Assembly: GCF_005280735.1 (NCBI RefSeq) | Contig: NZ_CP040077.1 | Location: 4,526,001-4,590,000, forward strand | Length of the DNA stretch: 64,000 nucleotides | Reading direction: 5' to 3' | DNA from: Trinickia violacea | GTDB lineage: Bacteria > Pseudomonadota > Gammaproteobacteria > Burkholderiales > Burkholderiaceae | Shown: piece by piece, positions 1-7,063 of the stretch | Position numbering within the stretch: position 1 is the first letter of the stretch | How the letters are laid out: the number at the start of each line of letters is the position of its first letter | Notes under the pieces: model-generated | The model's database searches: none | What the model was told of the DNA's origin: nothing | Seen by the model: only the letters and a program-made list of their open reading frames with translations | Position numbers and translations under genes: made by a program

Positions 1-604
1 TCTTGAACGCGCGGTCGAGATCGAGCGGATAGAGCTTGTCGGCCGGCACGCCGTCGGCGAGCAGCGCGATCTCCAGCACGCCCGGCGCGGACCACTTGTA
101 GAACGTGCGCTTGCCGGGAAATTTCTTGGTGTCGAACAGGTCGGCCCAGGTCTGCGGCTGCGCGCCCTTGAAGCTCGCCTTGTTGTAGCCGAGCACGAAC
201 GAGTAGTAGAAGCTGCCGACGGCGCCGGCCGACGCGAAGCGCGGGTCGAGCTCGTCCTTCTTCACGACCGAGTAGTCGATCGGCTCGATCAGGCCGTCCT
301 TCTGCGCGGCGTAGGCGAAGTCGCCCTCGACGTCGACCACGTCCCAGTTGACGTTGCCGCTCTCGACCATCGCCTTGAGCTTGCCGTAGTCAGTCGGACC
401 GTCCATCAGCACGTTGATGCCGGTCGATTGCGTGAACGGCTGCGCCCAGTCCTTCTGCTGCGACGATTGCGTGGTGCCGCCCCAGCTCGTGAACACGATC
501 GAATCCGCGGCGGCGGCGGGCGCGGACGCCGCGGCCAGCAGCCACGCACAGGCGGCGAGAGGAACGGCGAGCGGTGCGGCGGACTTGCTCCAATTGCGCT
601 TCAT
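1..604 (-). CDS. ABC transporter substrate-binding protein, polyamine (PotD/PotF) type, 3' end outside window
   Basis: Reading leftward from the ATG at 604 gives 201 residues with no stop before the window edge. Residues 1-34 are a Sec signal peptide: basic start MKRNWSK, a hydrophobic Ala/Leu stretch, then an AAAAD junction. The mature part opens with SIVFTSWGGTTQSSQQKDW, the usual beginning of periplasmic PotD/PotF-like binding proteins, and continues with the conserved DVVDVEGDF and FYYSFVLGYN blocks. It is the last visible gene of the leftward operon that starts at 5966, so the imported compound is probably the substrate of that operon; permease and ATPase genes may follow beyond the left edge. 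The ligand is unknown; PotD-type folds also bind opines and other amines. Confidence 0.85.
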   Translation of the reverse strand, partial: MKRNWSKSAAPLAVPLAACAWLLAAASAPAAAADSIVFTSWGGTTQSSQQKDWAQPFTQSTGINVLMDGPTDYGKLKAMVESGNVNWDVVDVEGDFAYAAQKDGLIEPIDYSVVKKDELDPRFASAGAVGSFYYSFVLGYNKASFKGAQPQTWADLFDTKKFPGKRTFYKWSAPGVLEIALLADGVPADKLYPLDLDRAFK

Positions 605-659
605 GTAGATCTCCATGCTGACTAAGTTGGCGAGCCGGCGGCTCAATCGTTGGCGTGTG

Positions 660-974
660 TCATTGCAGCGGCGAAAAGCGCGCCGGCTTCATGATCTTGT
701 TGTTCATCTCTTCCATCAGGGCCTGGATCTTCGGCGCGAACGCCTGCCAGGCCGGGTCTTCGGCAAGCGCGGCGCGGCGGCGCTCGCGCTCGTCGAGGCT
801 CGGGTAAGCCCAGATATGCACGATCTCGTTGAGCGGACCGATCTCCGAATGGAAGTAGCCGATCAGCTCGCCGAGGTAGCGCTTCTGCAACGCGATGCCC
901 TCTTCCTCGACGAGCTTCAGATAGGCGGGCACGGCGCCGGTCTTGATCCGGTAGGTGCGGATTTCGTAGTACAT
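660..974 (-). CDS. NIPSNAP family protein
   Basis: This 104-residue ORF opens with MYYEIRTYRIKTGAVPAYL and has the EIVHIWAYPSLDERERRRA block. Both are typical of the NIPSNAP ferredoxin-like fold, a dimeric alpha-beta barrel of about 100 residues. In bacteria these small proteins often sit inside catabolic operons, and their biochemical role is poorly defined. It lies 28 bp downstream of the aldehyde dehydrogenase gene and 55 bp upstream of the binding-protein gene, all in one direction, so it is almost certainly co-transcribed with them. No catalytic residues can be assigned by eye. Confidence 0.85.
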   Translation of the reverse strand: MYYEIRTYRIKTGAVPAYLKLVEEEGIALQKRYLGELIGYFHSEIGPLNEIVHIWAYPSLDERERRRAALAEDPAWQAFAPKIQALMEEMNNKIMKPARFSPLQ

Positions 975-1002
975 GGGTGTCTCTCTCCAGTGCGCCTATG
1001 CG

Positions 1003-2490
1003 TCAGCGCATCACGAACGGGTCGGCGATCGGCTCGTCCGAGGTGCGGATCCAAACCGATTTCGTGCGCGTGTAGTCGAGCACGGCGTCGAGCCCGCCTT
1101 CGCGGCCGAGGCCGCTCAGCCCATAGCCGCCGAACGGCACGATCGGCGACACCGCGCGGTACGTGTTGACCCAGACGATGCCCGCGCGCAGCGCACGCGT
1201 GAGGCGGTGCGCCCGCGTCAGGTCGCGCGTGAAGACGCCGGAGGCGAGGCCGTAGCGCGTGTCGTTGGCCAGCGCGACGGCATCGGCTTCGGTATCGAAC
1301 GTCACGACGCTGAGCACCGGGCCGAACAACTCCTGCTCGACGCTCGGCACACGCGGATGCGGGCAATCGACGATCGTCGGGCGGAAGTAGAACCCTCGCG
1401 TGAATTCGTGCGGCACGTGCCCGCCCGTGACGATGCGCGCGCCCGCCTCGACGCTCGCGCGCAGCACGCGCTCGACATGCTCGCGCTGCCGCGACGTCGC
1501 GAGCGGCCCCATCTCCGTGGCCGGGTCCTGCGGATCGCCGATGCGAATCGCCTCGGCCTTGGCGGCAAGACGCGCGAGAAGCGCATCGTGGATCCCCCGC
1601 TGCACGACGAGACGCGAGCCCGCGACGCAGCTCTGGCCCGTCGCCGCGAAGATGCCGGCGACGACCGCGTTGGCCGCGCTGTCGAGATCGGCGTCGTCGA
1701 ACACGAGCACCGGCGACTTGCCGCCGAGTTCGAGCGAGGTCGCCGCGAGGTTCTCGGCCGAGTTGCGCACGACGTGGCGCGCGGTCTCGGGGCCGCCCGT
1801 GAACGCGATCTTCGAGACGAGCGGATGGCTCGTCAGCGTGCGGCCGCAATCGTTGCCGAAGCCGGTCACGACGTTCACGACGCCCGCCGGAAACCCTGCC
1901 TCATGCACGAGCCGCGCGAATTCGAGCAGCGGCGCGGGGCCGTCTTCCGACGCCTTGAGCACGATCGTGCAGCCGGCCGCGAGCGCGGGCCCCACTTTCA
2001 CGGCCGACAGAAACAGCTGCGAGTTCCAAGGCACGACGGCCGCGACCACGCCGACCGGCTCGCGCCGCAGCGTCACTTCCATGTCGGGCTTGTCGACGGG
2101 CAGCCACGCGCCCTGGATCTTGTCGGCGACGCCCGCGTAGTAGCGGTAGTAGTCGGCGACATAGCCGATCTGCGCGCGCGTCTCGCGGATGATCTTGCCG
2201 GTGTCCTGCGTCTCCAGTTCGGCGAGCCGGGGAGCGTGCTCGGCGACGAGCTCCGCGAGCCGGTACAGCAGCTTGCCGCGCGCGCTCGCGGTGAGGCCAG
2301 CCCACGCCGGATCGGTCAGCGCGCGATGCGCGGCGCGCACGGCGCGGTCGACGTCGGCCGCGCTCGCTGCCGGCATCCGCGCCCAGACTTCGCCGGTGGC
2401 GGGGTTGACGCTGTCGAAGTGCTCGCTCGCGTCTTCGAATGCGCCGTCGATGTATTGCTGGAAACGCTGGGCCATTTTGGTCTGGGTCAT
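1003..2490 (-). CDS. NAD(P)-dependent aldehyde dehydrogenase
   Basis: The 495-residue length and full set of motifs place this in the ALDH superfamily, which oxidises an aldehyde to the acid with NAD(P)+. Visible signatures are VPWNSQLFL (cofactor pocket), VVTGFGNDCG and FTGGPET (Rossmann region), the general-base motif LELGGKSPV and the nucleophile motif GQSCVAGSRL, with the catalytic Cys near residue 285. The C-terminal half has the usual EELFGPV-like block as EQELFGPVLSV. ATG at 2490 is the first in-frame Met. In the operon it follows the monooxygenase gene and would oxidise an aldehyde released by the oxygenation or hydrolysis steps. The specific aldehyde cannot be read from the sequence. 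Confidence 0.93.
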   Translation of the reverse strand: MTQTKMAQRFQQYIDGAFEDASEHFDSVNPATGEVWARMPAASAADVDRAVRAAHRALTDPAWAGLTASARGKLLYRLAELVAEHAPRLAELETQDTGKIIRETRAQIGYVADYYRYYAGVADKIQGAWLPVDKPDMEVTLRREPVGVVAAVVPWNSQLFLSAVKVGPALAAGCTIVLKASEDGPAPLLEFARLVHEAGFPAGVVNVVTGFGNDCGRTLTSHPLVSKIAFTGGPETARHVVRNSAENLAATSLELGGKSPVLVFDDADLDSAANAVVAGIFAATGQSCVAGSRLVVQRGIHDALLARLAAKAEAIRIGDPQDPATEMGPLATSRQREHVERVLRASVEAGARIVTGGHVPHEFTRGFYFRPTIVDCPHPRVPSVEQELFGPVLSVVTFDTEADAVALANDTRYGLASGVFTRDLTRAHRLTRALRAGIVWVNTYRAVSPIVPFGGYGLSGLGREGGLDAVLDYTRTKSVWIRTSDEPIADPFVMR

Positions 2491-2536
2491 GTCGGCTGCT
2501 CCAATCCGTTTGCTGGGATCGTCGAGTGACGCGCCT

Positions 2537-3580
2537 TTAACGCTGGCTAAACGCCGGCATCACGTCGGAGATGAACAGCTCGAGCGACTTGCGCTTGCGC
2601 TCGAAGCTCATGTGGCTGTCGAGCCAGAAGCTGTACTGGTCGTAGCCAAGCTCCTCGTAGCCCTTCAAGCGCGCGATCACGTCCTTCGGCTCGCCGATCA
2701 CGAGGTTCTTGCGGATCGCATCGAGCGAGTACTGCGGGAACATCGCGACGTCGGCATCGGTCAGCGGCTCGATGAAGCCCTGCTCGATCGGGCGCTCGTT
2801 CTTGAACCACTTGCTGAAGTAGCGATAGAAGCGCGCGAGGTCTTCGACGGCGGCATCCACTTCGGCGGAATTCGCGCCGACGAACGTATGCATCAGCATC
2901 ATCACTTGCGGGCGCGGCACGTCGGGATTCGCGGCGCAGGCGGCGTTGAAGCGCTCCATCAGGCTCACGACTTCTGCATCGCCAGTCGCCAGCGACGTCA
3001 CCTGGACGTTGCAGCCGTTCGCCACCGCGAAAGCGTGCGAATTCGGATCGCGTGCGGCGAGCCACATCGGCGGGTGCGGCGCCTGGACCGGACGCGGCAC
3101 CGGGGTCGACGCGGGCCACGACCAGAATTCGCCCTGATGCGCGTAGTCGCCCGCGAACAGCTTGCGCAATGCCGGCACCAGTTCACGCATGCGAGCGCCT
3201 GCGCTCATCGCGTCGAGACCGGGCAAGAGACGCTCGTACTCGAACGAGTAGGCGCCGCGCGCGATACCGAGGTCGAGGCGGCCGTTGCTCGCGACGTCGA
3301 CCATGCCCGCCTCGCCGGCCAGCGCGATCGGATGCCAGAACGGCGCGATCACCGTGCCGGTGCCGAGACGGATACGCTCGGTCTTCGCGGCCAGGTACGC
3401 GAGGTTCACGAACGGGTTCGGCGCGATCGTGAACTCCATCGCGTGGTGCTCGCCGATCCAGGCCGTCTCGAAACCGCCGCGCTCGGCGAGCTGGACGAGT
3501 TCGGTCATCTGGTCGAACAGCTCGCGGTGCGACGTGCTCGTGTCGTACCGCTCCATATGCAGGAACAACGAAAACTTCAT
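2537..3580 (-). CDS. LLM class flavin-dependent monooxygenase (bacterial luciferase family)
   Basis: The product is 347 residues, starting MKFSLFLHMERYD. ATG 3580 was chosen because GGAG lies 8 bases upstream; the open frame runs further 5' but only as a shadow of the next gene. It has the luciferase-family TIM-barrel landmarks: an early strand with ERGGFETAWIGEHHA (the EHH pocket), LGTGTVIAPFWHP, then ASNGRLDLGIARGAY. These enzymes use reduced FMN made by a partner reductase. The partner is probably the flavin reductase encoded immediately upstream (20-bp gap). The pairing with an alpha/beta hydrolase recalls the RutA/RutF/RutD logic of pyrimidine ring opening, but neighbours and overall make-up differ, so the substrate is unknown. 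Confidence 0.9.
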   Translation of the reverse strand: MKFSLFLHMERYDTSTSHRELFDQMTELVQLAERGGFETAWIGEHHAMEFTIAPNPFVNLAYLAAKTERIRLGTGTVIAPFWHPIALAGEAGMVDVASNGRLDLGIARGAYSFEYERLLPGLDAMSAGARMRELVPALRKLFAGDYAHQGEFWSWPASTPVPRPVQAPHPPMWLAARDPNSHAFAVANGCNVQVTSLATGDAEVVSLMERFNAACAANPDVPRPQVMMLMHTFVGANSAEVDAAVEDLARFYRYFSKWFKNERPIEQGFIEPLTDADVAMFPQYSLDAIRKNLVIGEPKDVIARLKGYEELGYDQYSFWLDSHMSFERKRKSLELFISDVMPAFSQR

Positions 3581-3600
3581 GATGTTTTCTCCGCTATATC

Positions 3601-4548
3601 TCAGTGCGCGAACGCCAGCGGCTGCACCGTGCCCGCCTCGCTGTCGCCGACGTAGATGCCGAATGCGTCCTCGCTGCGCTCGCGCACGTAGCGCTCGAGC
3701 ATCGAGCGCACCGCGTCGTCGTGCAGCTCGCTCCACGGAATCGCGTTGAGCGGCACGATGCGTACCGGGCTCGCGGCATCGCCGGCGGCCTCGTCGTCGA
3801 GCACGCGTCCTCGGTAATAGATCTGCACGCCCGGCGCCGGCCCGCCGCTCGCTTCGAACACCGCGAACAAAAAGTCGAGATGGGCGTCGAGCTTGAGCTT
3901 CGCCAGCACGCCGTGCAGGCTGCCCGCATCGGTTGCAGGTTCGAGGCGGGTGCCGGCCGGCAGCTGAAGCCCTTGCGGGGTCGCCACGAGCACGAGCCCG
4001 CGCGGATGCTCGAGGATCGCGCCGACGCGCGCGCGCTGCCCCGCCGCCGCCAATGCGTCCTGCGACAGGCTGAAGTTCACGTACGCGCCGCGGCAATAAC
4101 CGAGCGGCGTCGAGCTCGTGTGCGCGAAGTCGACCACGCGCCCGAGCAGGATGATGTGGTCGCCCGCATCGATCACCTCGTGCGTCGTGCAGTCGAAGCT
4201 CGCGGCCGCGCCGTCCATCACCGGCGCGCCGGTGACGCGCGCACGCCAGGCCACTTGCGCGAACTTGTCGGCGGCCTTCGAAGCGAACACGCCGGACACG
4301 CTCTTCTGATCCTCCGCGAGCACGCTCACGGCGAAGCGCTTCGTCGCGGAAAACACTGCGTAGCTCGACGCCGTCTTCGCGATGCAGACGAGAACCAAAG
4401 GCGGATCGAGCGACACCGACGTGAACGAGTTCGCGGTGAAGCCGCGCGGCGAGCCGTCGGGCTGAATCGTCGTGACGACGGTGACGCCCGTCACGAACGC
4501 GCCGAGCGCGCGACGGAATTCCGCAGCATCAAAAACGGGCTCATCCAT
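3601..4548 (-). CDS. Flavin reductase family protein with extra C-terminal domain
   Basis: Residues about 1-165 form a flavin reductase (HpaC/RutF-type split-barrel) domain: RRALGAFVTGVTVVTT, GFTANSFTSVSLDPPLVLVC and the late GDHIILLGRV and PLGYCRGAY blocks. It should reduce FMN with NAD(P)H for the adjacent LLM monooxygenase. The family is usually about 160-190 residues; this protein has 315. The extra 150 residues, from about 175, include VQIYYRGRVLDDE and a helical segment, and I do not recognise them with certainty. The start overlaps the 3' end of the alpha/beta hydrolase gene by 8 bp, consistent with translational coupling. Confidence 0.88.
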   Translation of the reverse strand: MDEPVFDAAEFRRALGAFVTGVTVVTTIQPDGSPRGFTANSFTSVSLDPPLVLVCIAKTASSYAVFSATKRFAVSVLAEDQKSVSGVFASKAADKFAQVAWRARVTGAPVMDGAAASFDCTTHEVIDAGDHIILLGRVVDFAHTSSTPLGYCRGAYVNFSLSQDALAAAGQRARVGAILEHPRGLVLVATPQGLQLPAGTRLEPATDAGSLHGVLAKLKLDAHLDFLFAVFEASGGPAPGVQIYYRGRVLDDEAAGDAASPVRIVPLNAIPWSELHDDAVRSMLERYVRERSEDAFGIYVGDSEAGTVQPLAFAH

Positions 4549-5389
4549 GATGGGCTCCTTTGAGGAACGCCAGCAGCCGTTCGTTGACGAGCGCCGGCTC
4601 GGTCACGTTCATCATGTGGCGCTCGTTCGCGATGATCTCGGCGCGGCCGCCGGGGGCCGCCGCCGCCATCGCCAGCGACATCGCCGGACTCGAGTTCGGG
4701 TCGTGCTCGCCGGTGAGGAAGAGCGCGGGCACGGCGAGCCGTTCGAGGCGCCCGACGTGCGCGCCGTCGGCGCTCGCGAACAGCCGATAGGTGCGCTGGT
4801 AGCCGATCGGGTCGACCGACATCAGCAGCGTGCGCACGGCCTGCGCTGCTCCGGTCAGATGGCCGGGCACGGGGTCGCCGAACCAGCGCGCGAGCGTCGC
4901 ATCGATGCCGGGGAGGAAGGTCGCGTCGTCGAGCGTTTCCGCGCGGCTCATCACCGCTTGGCGCTGCTCGGGCGTGCGGTCGTAGACCGCATTCAGCGCG
5001 GCGACGCTCAAGGTGCGATCCGGGTACGTCAGCGCGAACTCGAGCGCGACGAGCGCCCCCATCGAATGCCCGACGACATGGGCGGCTTCGACGTCGAGCG
5101 TGTCGAGCAGCAGCGCGAGTTGTGCCGCGTACTCGTCGAGCCGTGCAGCCGGCGACGGCAGCGCGCTGCGGCCGTGCCCCAGCATGTCGTAGACGACGAC
5201 GTCGAACTCGTCGCAAAGCGCATCGACCTGCGGCGCCCACACGCTCTGGTTCATGCCCACGCCGTGGATCAGCACGACGGTCGCGCGCTTCCCGGCATCG
5301 TCGGCGCGCGAGGCGTAGACGCTGTAGCTCGTGCCCGCGGCGACGCCGCTGCGCACGGGCGGGGCGAGTGCGGCGATCTCAGGCTTCAT
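4541..5389 (-). CDS. Alpha/beta hydrolase
   Basis: This 282-residue enzyme has the alpha/beta hydrolase fold signatures in order: oxyanion-loop motif LIHGVGMNQSVW (about residue 40), nucleophile elbow VGHSMGALVA with the catalytic Ser (about 111), an acid-loop candidate GEHDPNSS and a late His in ANERHMMNV. It would hydrolyse an ester, amide, carbamate or similar product of the monooxygenase step. Its ATG lies inside the end of the DUF1185 gene (11-bp overlap) and its own end overlaps the flavin reductase start, so the three genes form one tightly coupled unit. The substrate is not deducible. Confidence 0.9.
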   Translation of the reverse strand: MKPEIAALAPPVRSGVAAGTSYSVYASRADDAGKRATVVLIHGVGMNQSVWAPQVDALCDEFDVVVYDMLGHGRSALPSPAARLDEYAAQLALLLDTLDVEAAHVVGHSMGALVALEFALTYPDRTLSVAALNAVYDRTPEQRQAVMSRAETLDDATFLPGIDATLARWFGDPVPGHLTGAAQAVRTLLMSVDPIGYQRTYRLFASADGAHVGRLERLAVPALFLTGEHDPNSSPAMSLAMAAAAPGGRAEIIANERHMMNVTEPALVNERLLAFLKGAHHG

Positions 5390-5966
5390 GTCCCGCGAGC
5401 TCCTTCAGATCCTGATAGCGGTCGCCGATCCGGTGATGCGGACGGCCGCCCACCGACGCGCCCAGCGCGATCACGATCTCGTCGGGCGCGGGCGCATCGG
5501 TGATCGAGAACTGCACGGTCAGGTAGTGCGAGCGCATGCCTTCGTCGTGCTTGTGCATGAGCGGGATCGAGATCGGGCAGTTCGGGCCGCCGCGCAGATT
5601 CGTGAAGGCGAGGTAGCTCTTCGCGCCGACCGCTTCGCGGTACTTGTTGCCGAAGCGCAGCGTGTGGATCAGCGCCGACGCATGCTCGACCTCGCCCGAG
5701 GTGCCGACGATCGCCGCCTTGCCGTAGCCCTCGACAGCCTCGCCGCCGCCCGCGAGGCGCAGCATTTCGGCGGTCAGGATCTCGCCGAGCTGCGGCGCGA
5801 GCGCGTGGATTTCCGGCTTCAGGTCTTCGACGAAACCGCGGCCGGCCCACGGATTGCGGATCACGGCGGCCGCGCCGAACAGCTTCAACGGCTGAGCCGC
5901 GTCCTTGCCGCCTTCGATGAACGTCGTCTCGGCGTAGGTGACCAGCTTGCGCATCTCCAATCTCAT
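5379..5966 (-). CDS. Amino acid synthesis family protein (DUF1185)
   Basis: The first gene of the leftward operon encodes 195 residues. ATG 5966 is preferred because AAGGAG stands 7 bases upstream; Met5 is a less likely start. The sequence (MRKLVTYAETTFIEGG, AAAVIRNPWAGRGF, AAIVGTSGEVEHASA, FTNLRGGPNCPISIPL, GGRPHHRIGDRYQDL) matches what I know of the DUF1185 'amino acid synthesis' family. The family name is a historical label without a proven reaction; members commonly occur in betaproteobacterial catabolic operons beside LLM monooxygenases and aldehyde dehydrogenases. No signal peptide or membrane segment is present. Two operator-like palindromes lie 50-110 bp upstream. Confidence 0.85.
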   Translation of the reverse strand: MRLEMRKLVTYAETTFIEGGKDAAQPLKLFGAAAVIRNPWAGRGFVEDLKPEIHALAPQLGEILTAEMLRLAGGGEAVEGYGKAAIVGTSGEVEHASALIHTLRFGNKYREAVGAKSYLAFTNLRGGPNCPISIPLMHKHDEGMRSHYLTVQFSITDAPAPDEIVIALGASVGGRPHHRIGDRYQDLKELAGHEA

Positions 5967-6015
5967 ACCAGTTCTCCTTGCGATGGGCTCGTGCCCGTTG
6001 GTGCCGCTTGTTGAG

Positions 6016-6036
6016 ATTATGGTATGCCATCTTATT
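6016..6036 (-). promoter_or_regulatory. Operator A / -10 region of the DUF1185-LLM operon
   Basis: On the plus strand this reads ATTATGGTATGCCATCTTAT plus one T. The GGTATGCC core is nearly palindromic. On the minus strand the hexamer TAAGAT (6030-6035) directly abuts the core, and TTGAAA lies 16 bp further upstream, so a plausible sigma70 promoter runs toward the ATG at 5966. The 16-mer at 6021-6036 matches 22814-22829 at 15 of 16 bases and 6989-7004 at 13 of 16, each placed before a gene of the same GntR system. Assignment as the GntR binding site is inference. Confidence 0.65.
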
Positions 6037-6057
6037 GGCCGATCCAAGCATTTCAAT

Positions 6058-6075
6058 ATTATGGAATACCATAAT
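6058..6075. promoter_or_regulatory. Operator B, 18-bp palindrome
   Basis: ATTATGGAATACCATAAT is symmetrical at 16 of 18 positions and shares the ATTATGGNATNCCAT pattern with operator A, centred 42 bp away (four helical turns). It lies just upstream of the proposed -35 hexamer of the DUF1185 operon. Two phased copies suggest cooperative binding by a dimeric regulator, most simply the GntR protein encoded at 6229-6918. Confidence 0.6.
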
Positions 6076-6228
6076 TTGACTGATGCTTTTTCGGGCACGA
6101 AAACCGGGCTGCGATAGTCGGTTGCGGTGCAGCAATGCACGTCGCAGGTGACCGCGAACGGTGAAACAGAAGCGCAAAAAAAGCCGCCGGATACCGGCGG
6201 CCTGCGGGCAAGACCAGTCGAGCGCCGC

Positions 6229-6918
6229 TCAGGCGCTGCTGGCCGCCTGGTCTTGCTGCTGTTCGAGCGCATGCAGCGCAAGCTCGGACGTGCGCCGGAT
6301 ATGCGCCGCCGACGCCGCCGCCGCGGCCTCCCCGTCGCGCCGCTCGATCGCATCGAGCAGCACGTTCATCTCGCGATTCGACTCGTCGCGGCGGCCCGGC
6401 ACCGCGATGGTCAAGGCGCGCAGCCGGTTGATCCGCGCGTTCAGCGATTTGACGACGGCCAGCGAGACCTGCTTGCCCGCGCCGTCGAACATCGCTTCGT
6501 AGAAACGCTCGGTGCATTCGAGCACGCTCGGCCAATCGTCCTGCTGGAACGCGTCCTCGACCGTCTTGCGGATCGCGCGCAGCTCGTTGACGAGCGCGGG
6601 CGTCGCCCGCTCGGCGCAGGCGCGTGCGGCGTTCGCTTCCAGCAAGCTGCGCAACTCGTAGATCTCGCCGACCTGCGCCGGGTCGAGCCGCGCGACGATC
6701 GGCCCTTGCCGCGCCACGGTCTCGACGAGCCCTTCGGTCTCCAGATGCCGCAGCACTTCGCGCACCACCGTGCGGCTCACCCCGAGCTCATCGCACAAGG
6801 TCCGCTCGACGAGCCGGTCGCCCGGACGGAAATAGCCTTGCACGATCGCGCTGCGCAGCTTGTCCAGCGTGAGTTCGCGAAGCGTCTTGGCAGTGCGCTC
6901 GATTTTGAGGTTCGACAT
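6229..6918 (-). CDS. GntR family regulator (FCD/FadR subfamily), copy 1
   Basis: This 229-residue regulator has an N-terminal winged helix (LRELTLDKLRSAIVQGYF, GDRLVERTLCDELGVSRT, VVREVLRHLETEGLV) and a C-terminal all-helical FCD ligand domain (YELRSLLEANAARACAER). The start is ATG 6918 (MSNLKIERT), which aligns with the start of the closely similar protein at 22052-22732; the frame extends to a TTG nine bases upstream. The gene lies upstream of, and in the same direction as, the DUF1185-LLM operon. Its own promoter carries a third copy of the shared motif (6989-7004), suggesting autoregulation. FCD regulators usually respond to small carboxylates; the effector here is unknown. Confidence 0.92.
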   Translation of the reverse strand: MSNLKIERTAKTLRELTLDKLRSAIVQGYFRPGDRLVERTLCDELGVSRTVVREVLRHLETEGLVETVARQGPIVARLDPAQVGEIYELRSLLEANAARACAERATPALVNELRAIRKTVEDAFQQDDWPSVLECTERFYEAMFDGAGKQVSLAVVKSLNARINRLRALTIAVPGRRDESNREMNVLLDAIERRDGEAAAAASAAHIRRTSELALHALEQQQDQAASSA

Positions 6919-6988
6919 GGGAGGCAAAAAGCGAGAAGAGAAGGACGAAGGCCCGCGCGCGGCTTCGATGGGCCGAAGCGCCCGCGCT

Positions 6989-7004
6989 GGGATGCCATAT
7001 TATC
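6989..7004 (-). promoter_or_regulatory. Operator C upstream of gntR copy 1
   Basis: The plus strand reads GGGATGCCATATTATC. On the minus strand this is a TAATAT-type -10 hexamer abutting GGCATCCC, the same arrangement as operators A and D. It begins 71 bp upstream of the GntR start at 6918, so binding there would allow autoregulation. Confidence 0.5.
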
Positions 7005-7063
7005 GTCCAACTCGCCATGGGCCCTGTCGAGCCGGTCAGGCTCTCGGCCGCGCCCGCCCGCTC

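Noticed and set aside
973..2529. Long plus-strand open frame opposite the aldehyde dehydrogenase gene
   Set aside because: Antisense frame kept open by high GC at third positions; the translation is Arg/Ala/His-rich and has no domain. The same applies to other long antisense frames, for example 19385-21919 and 41023-43953.
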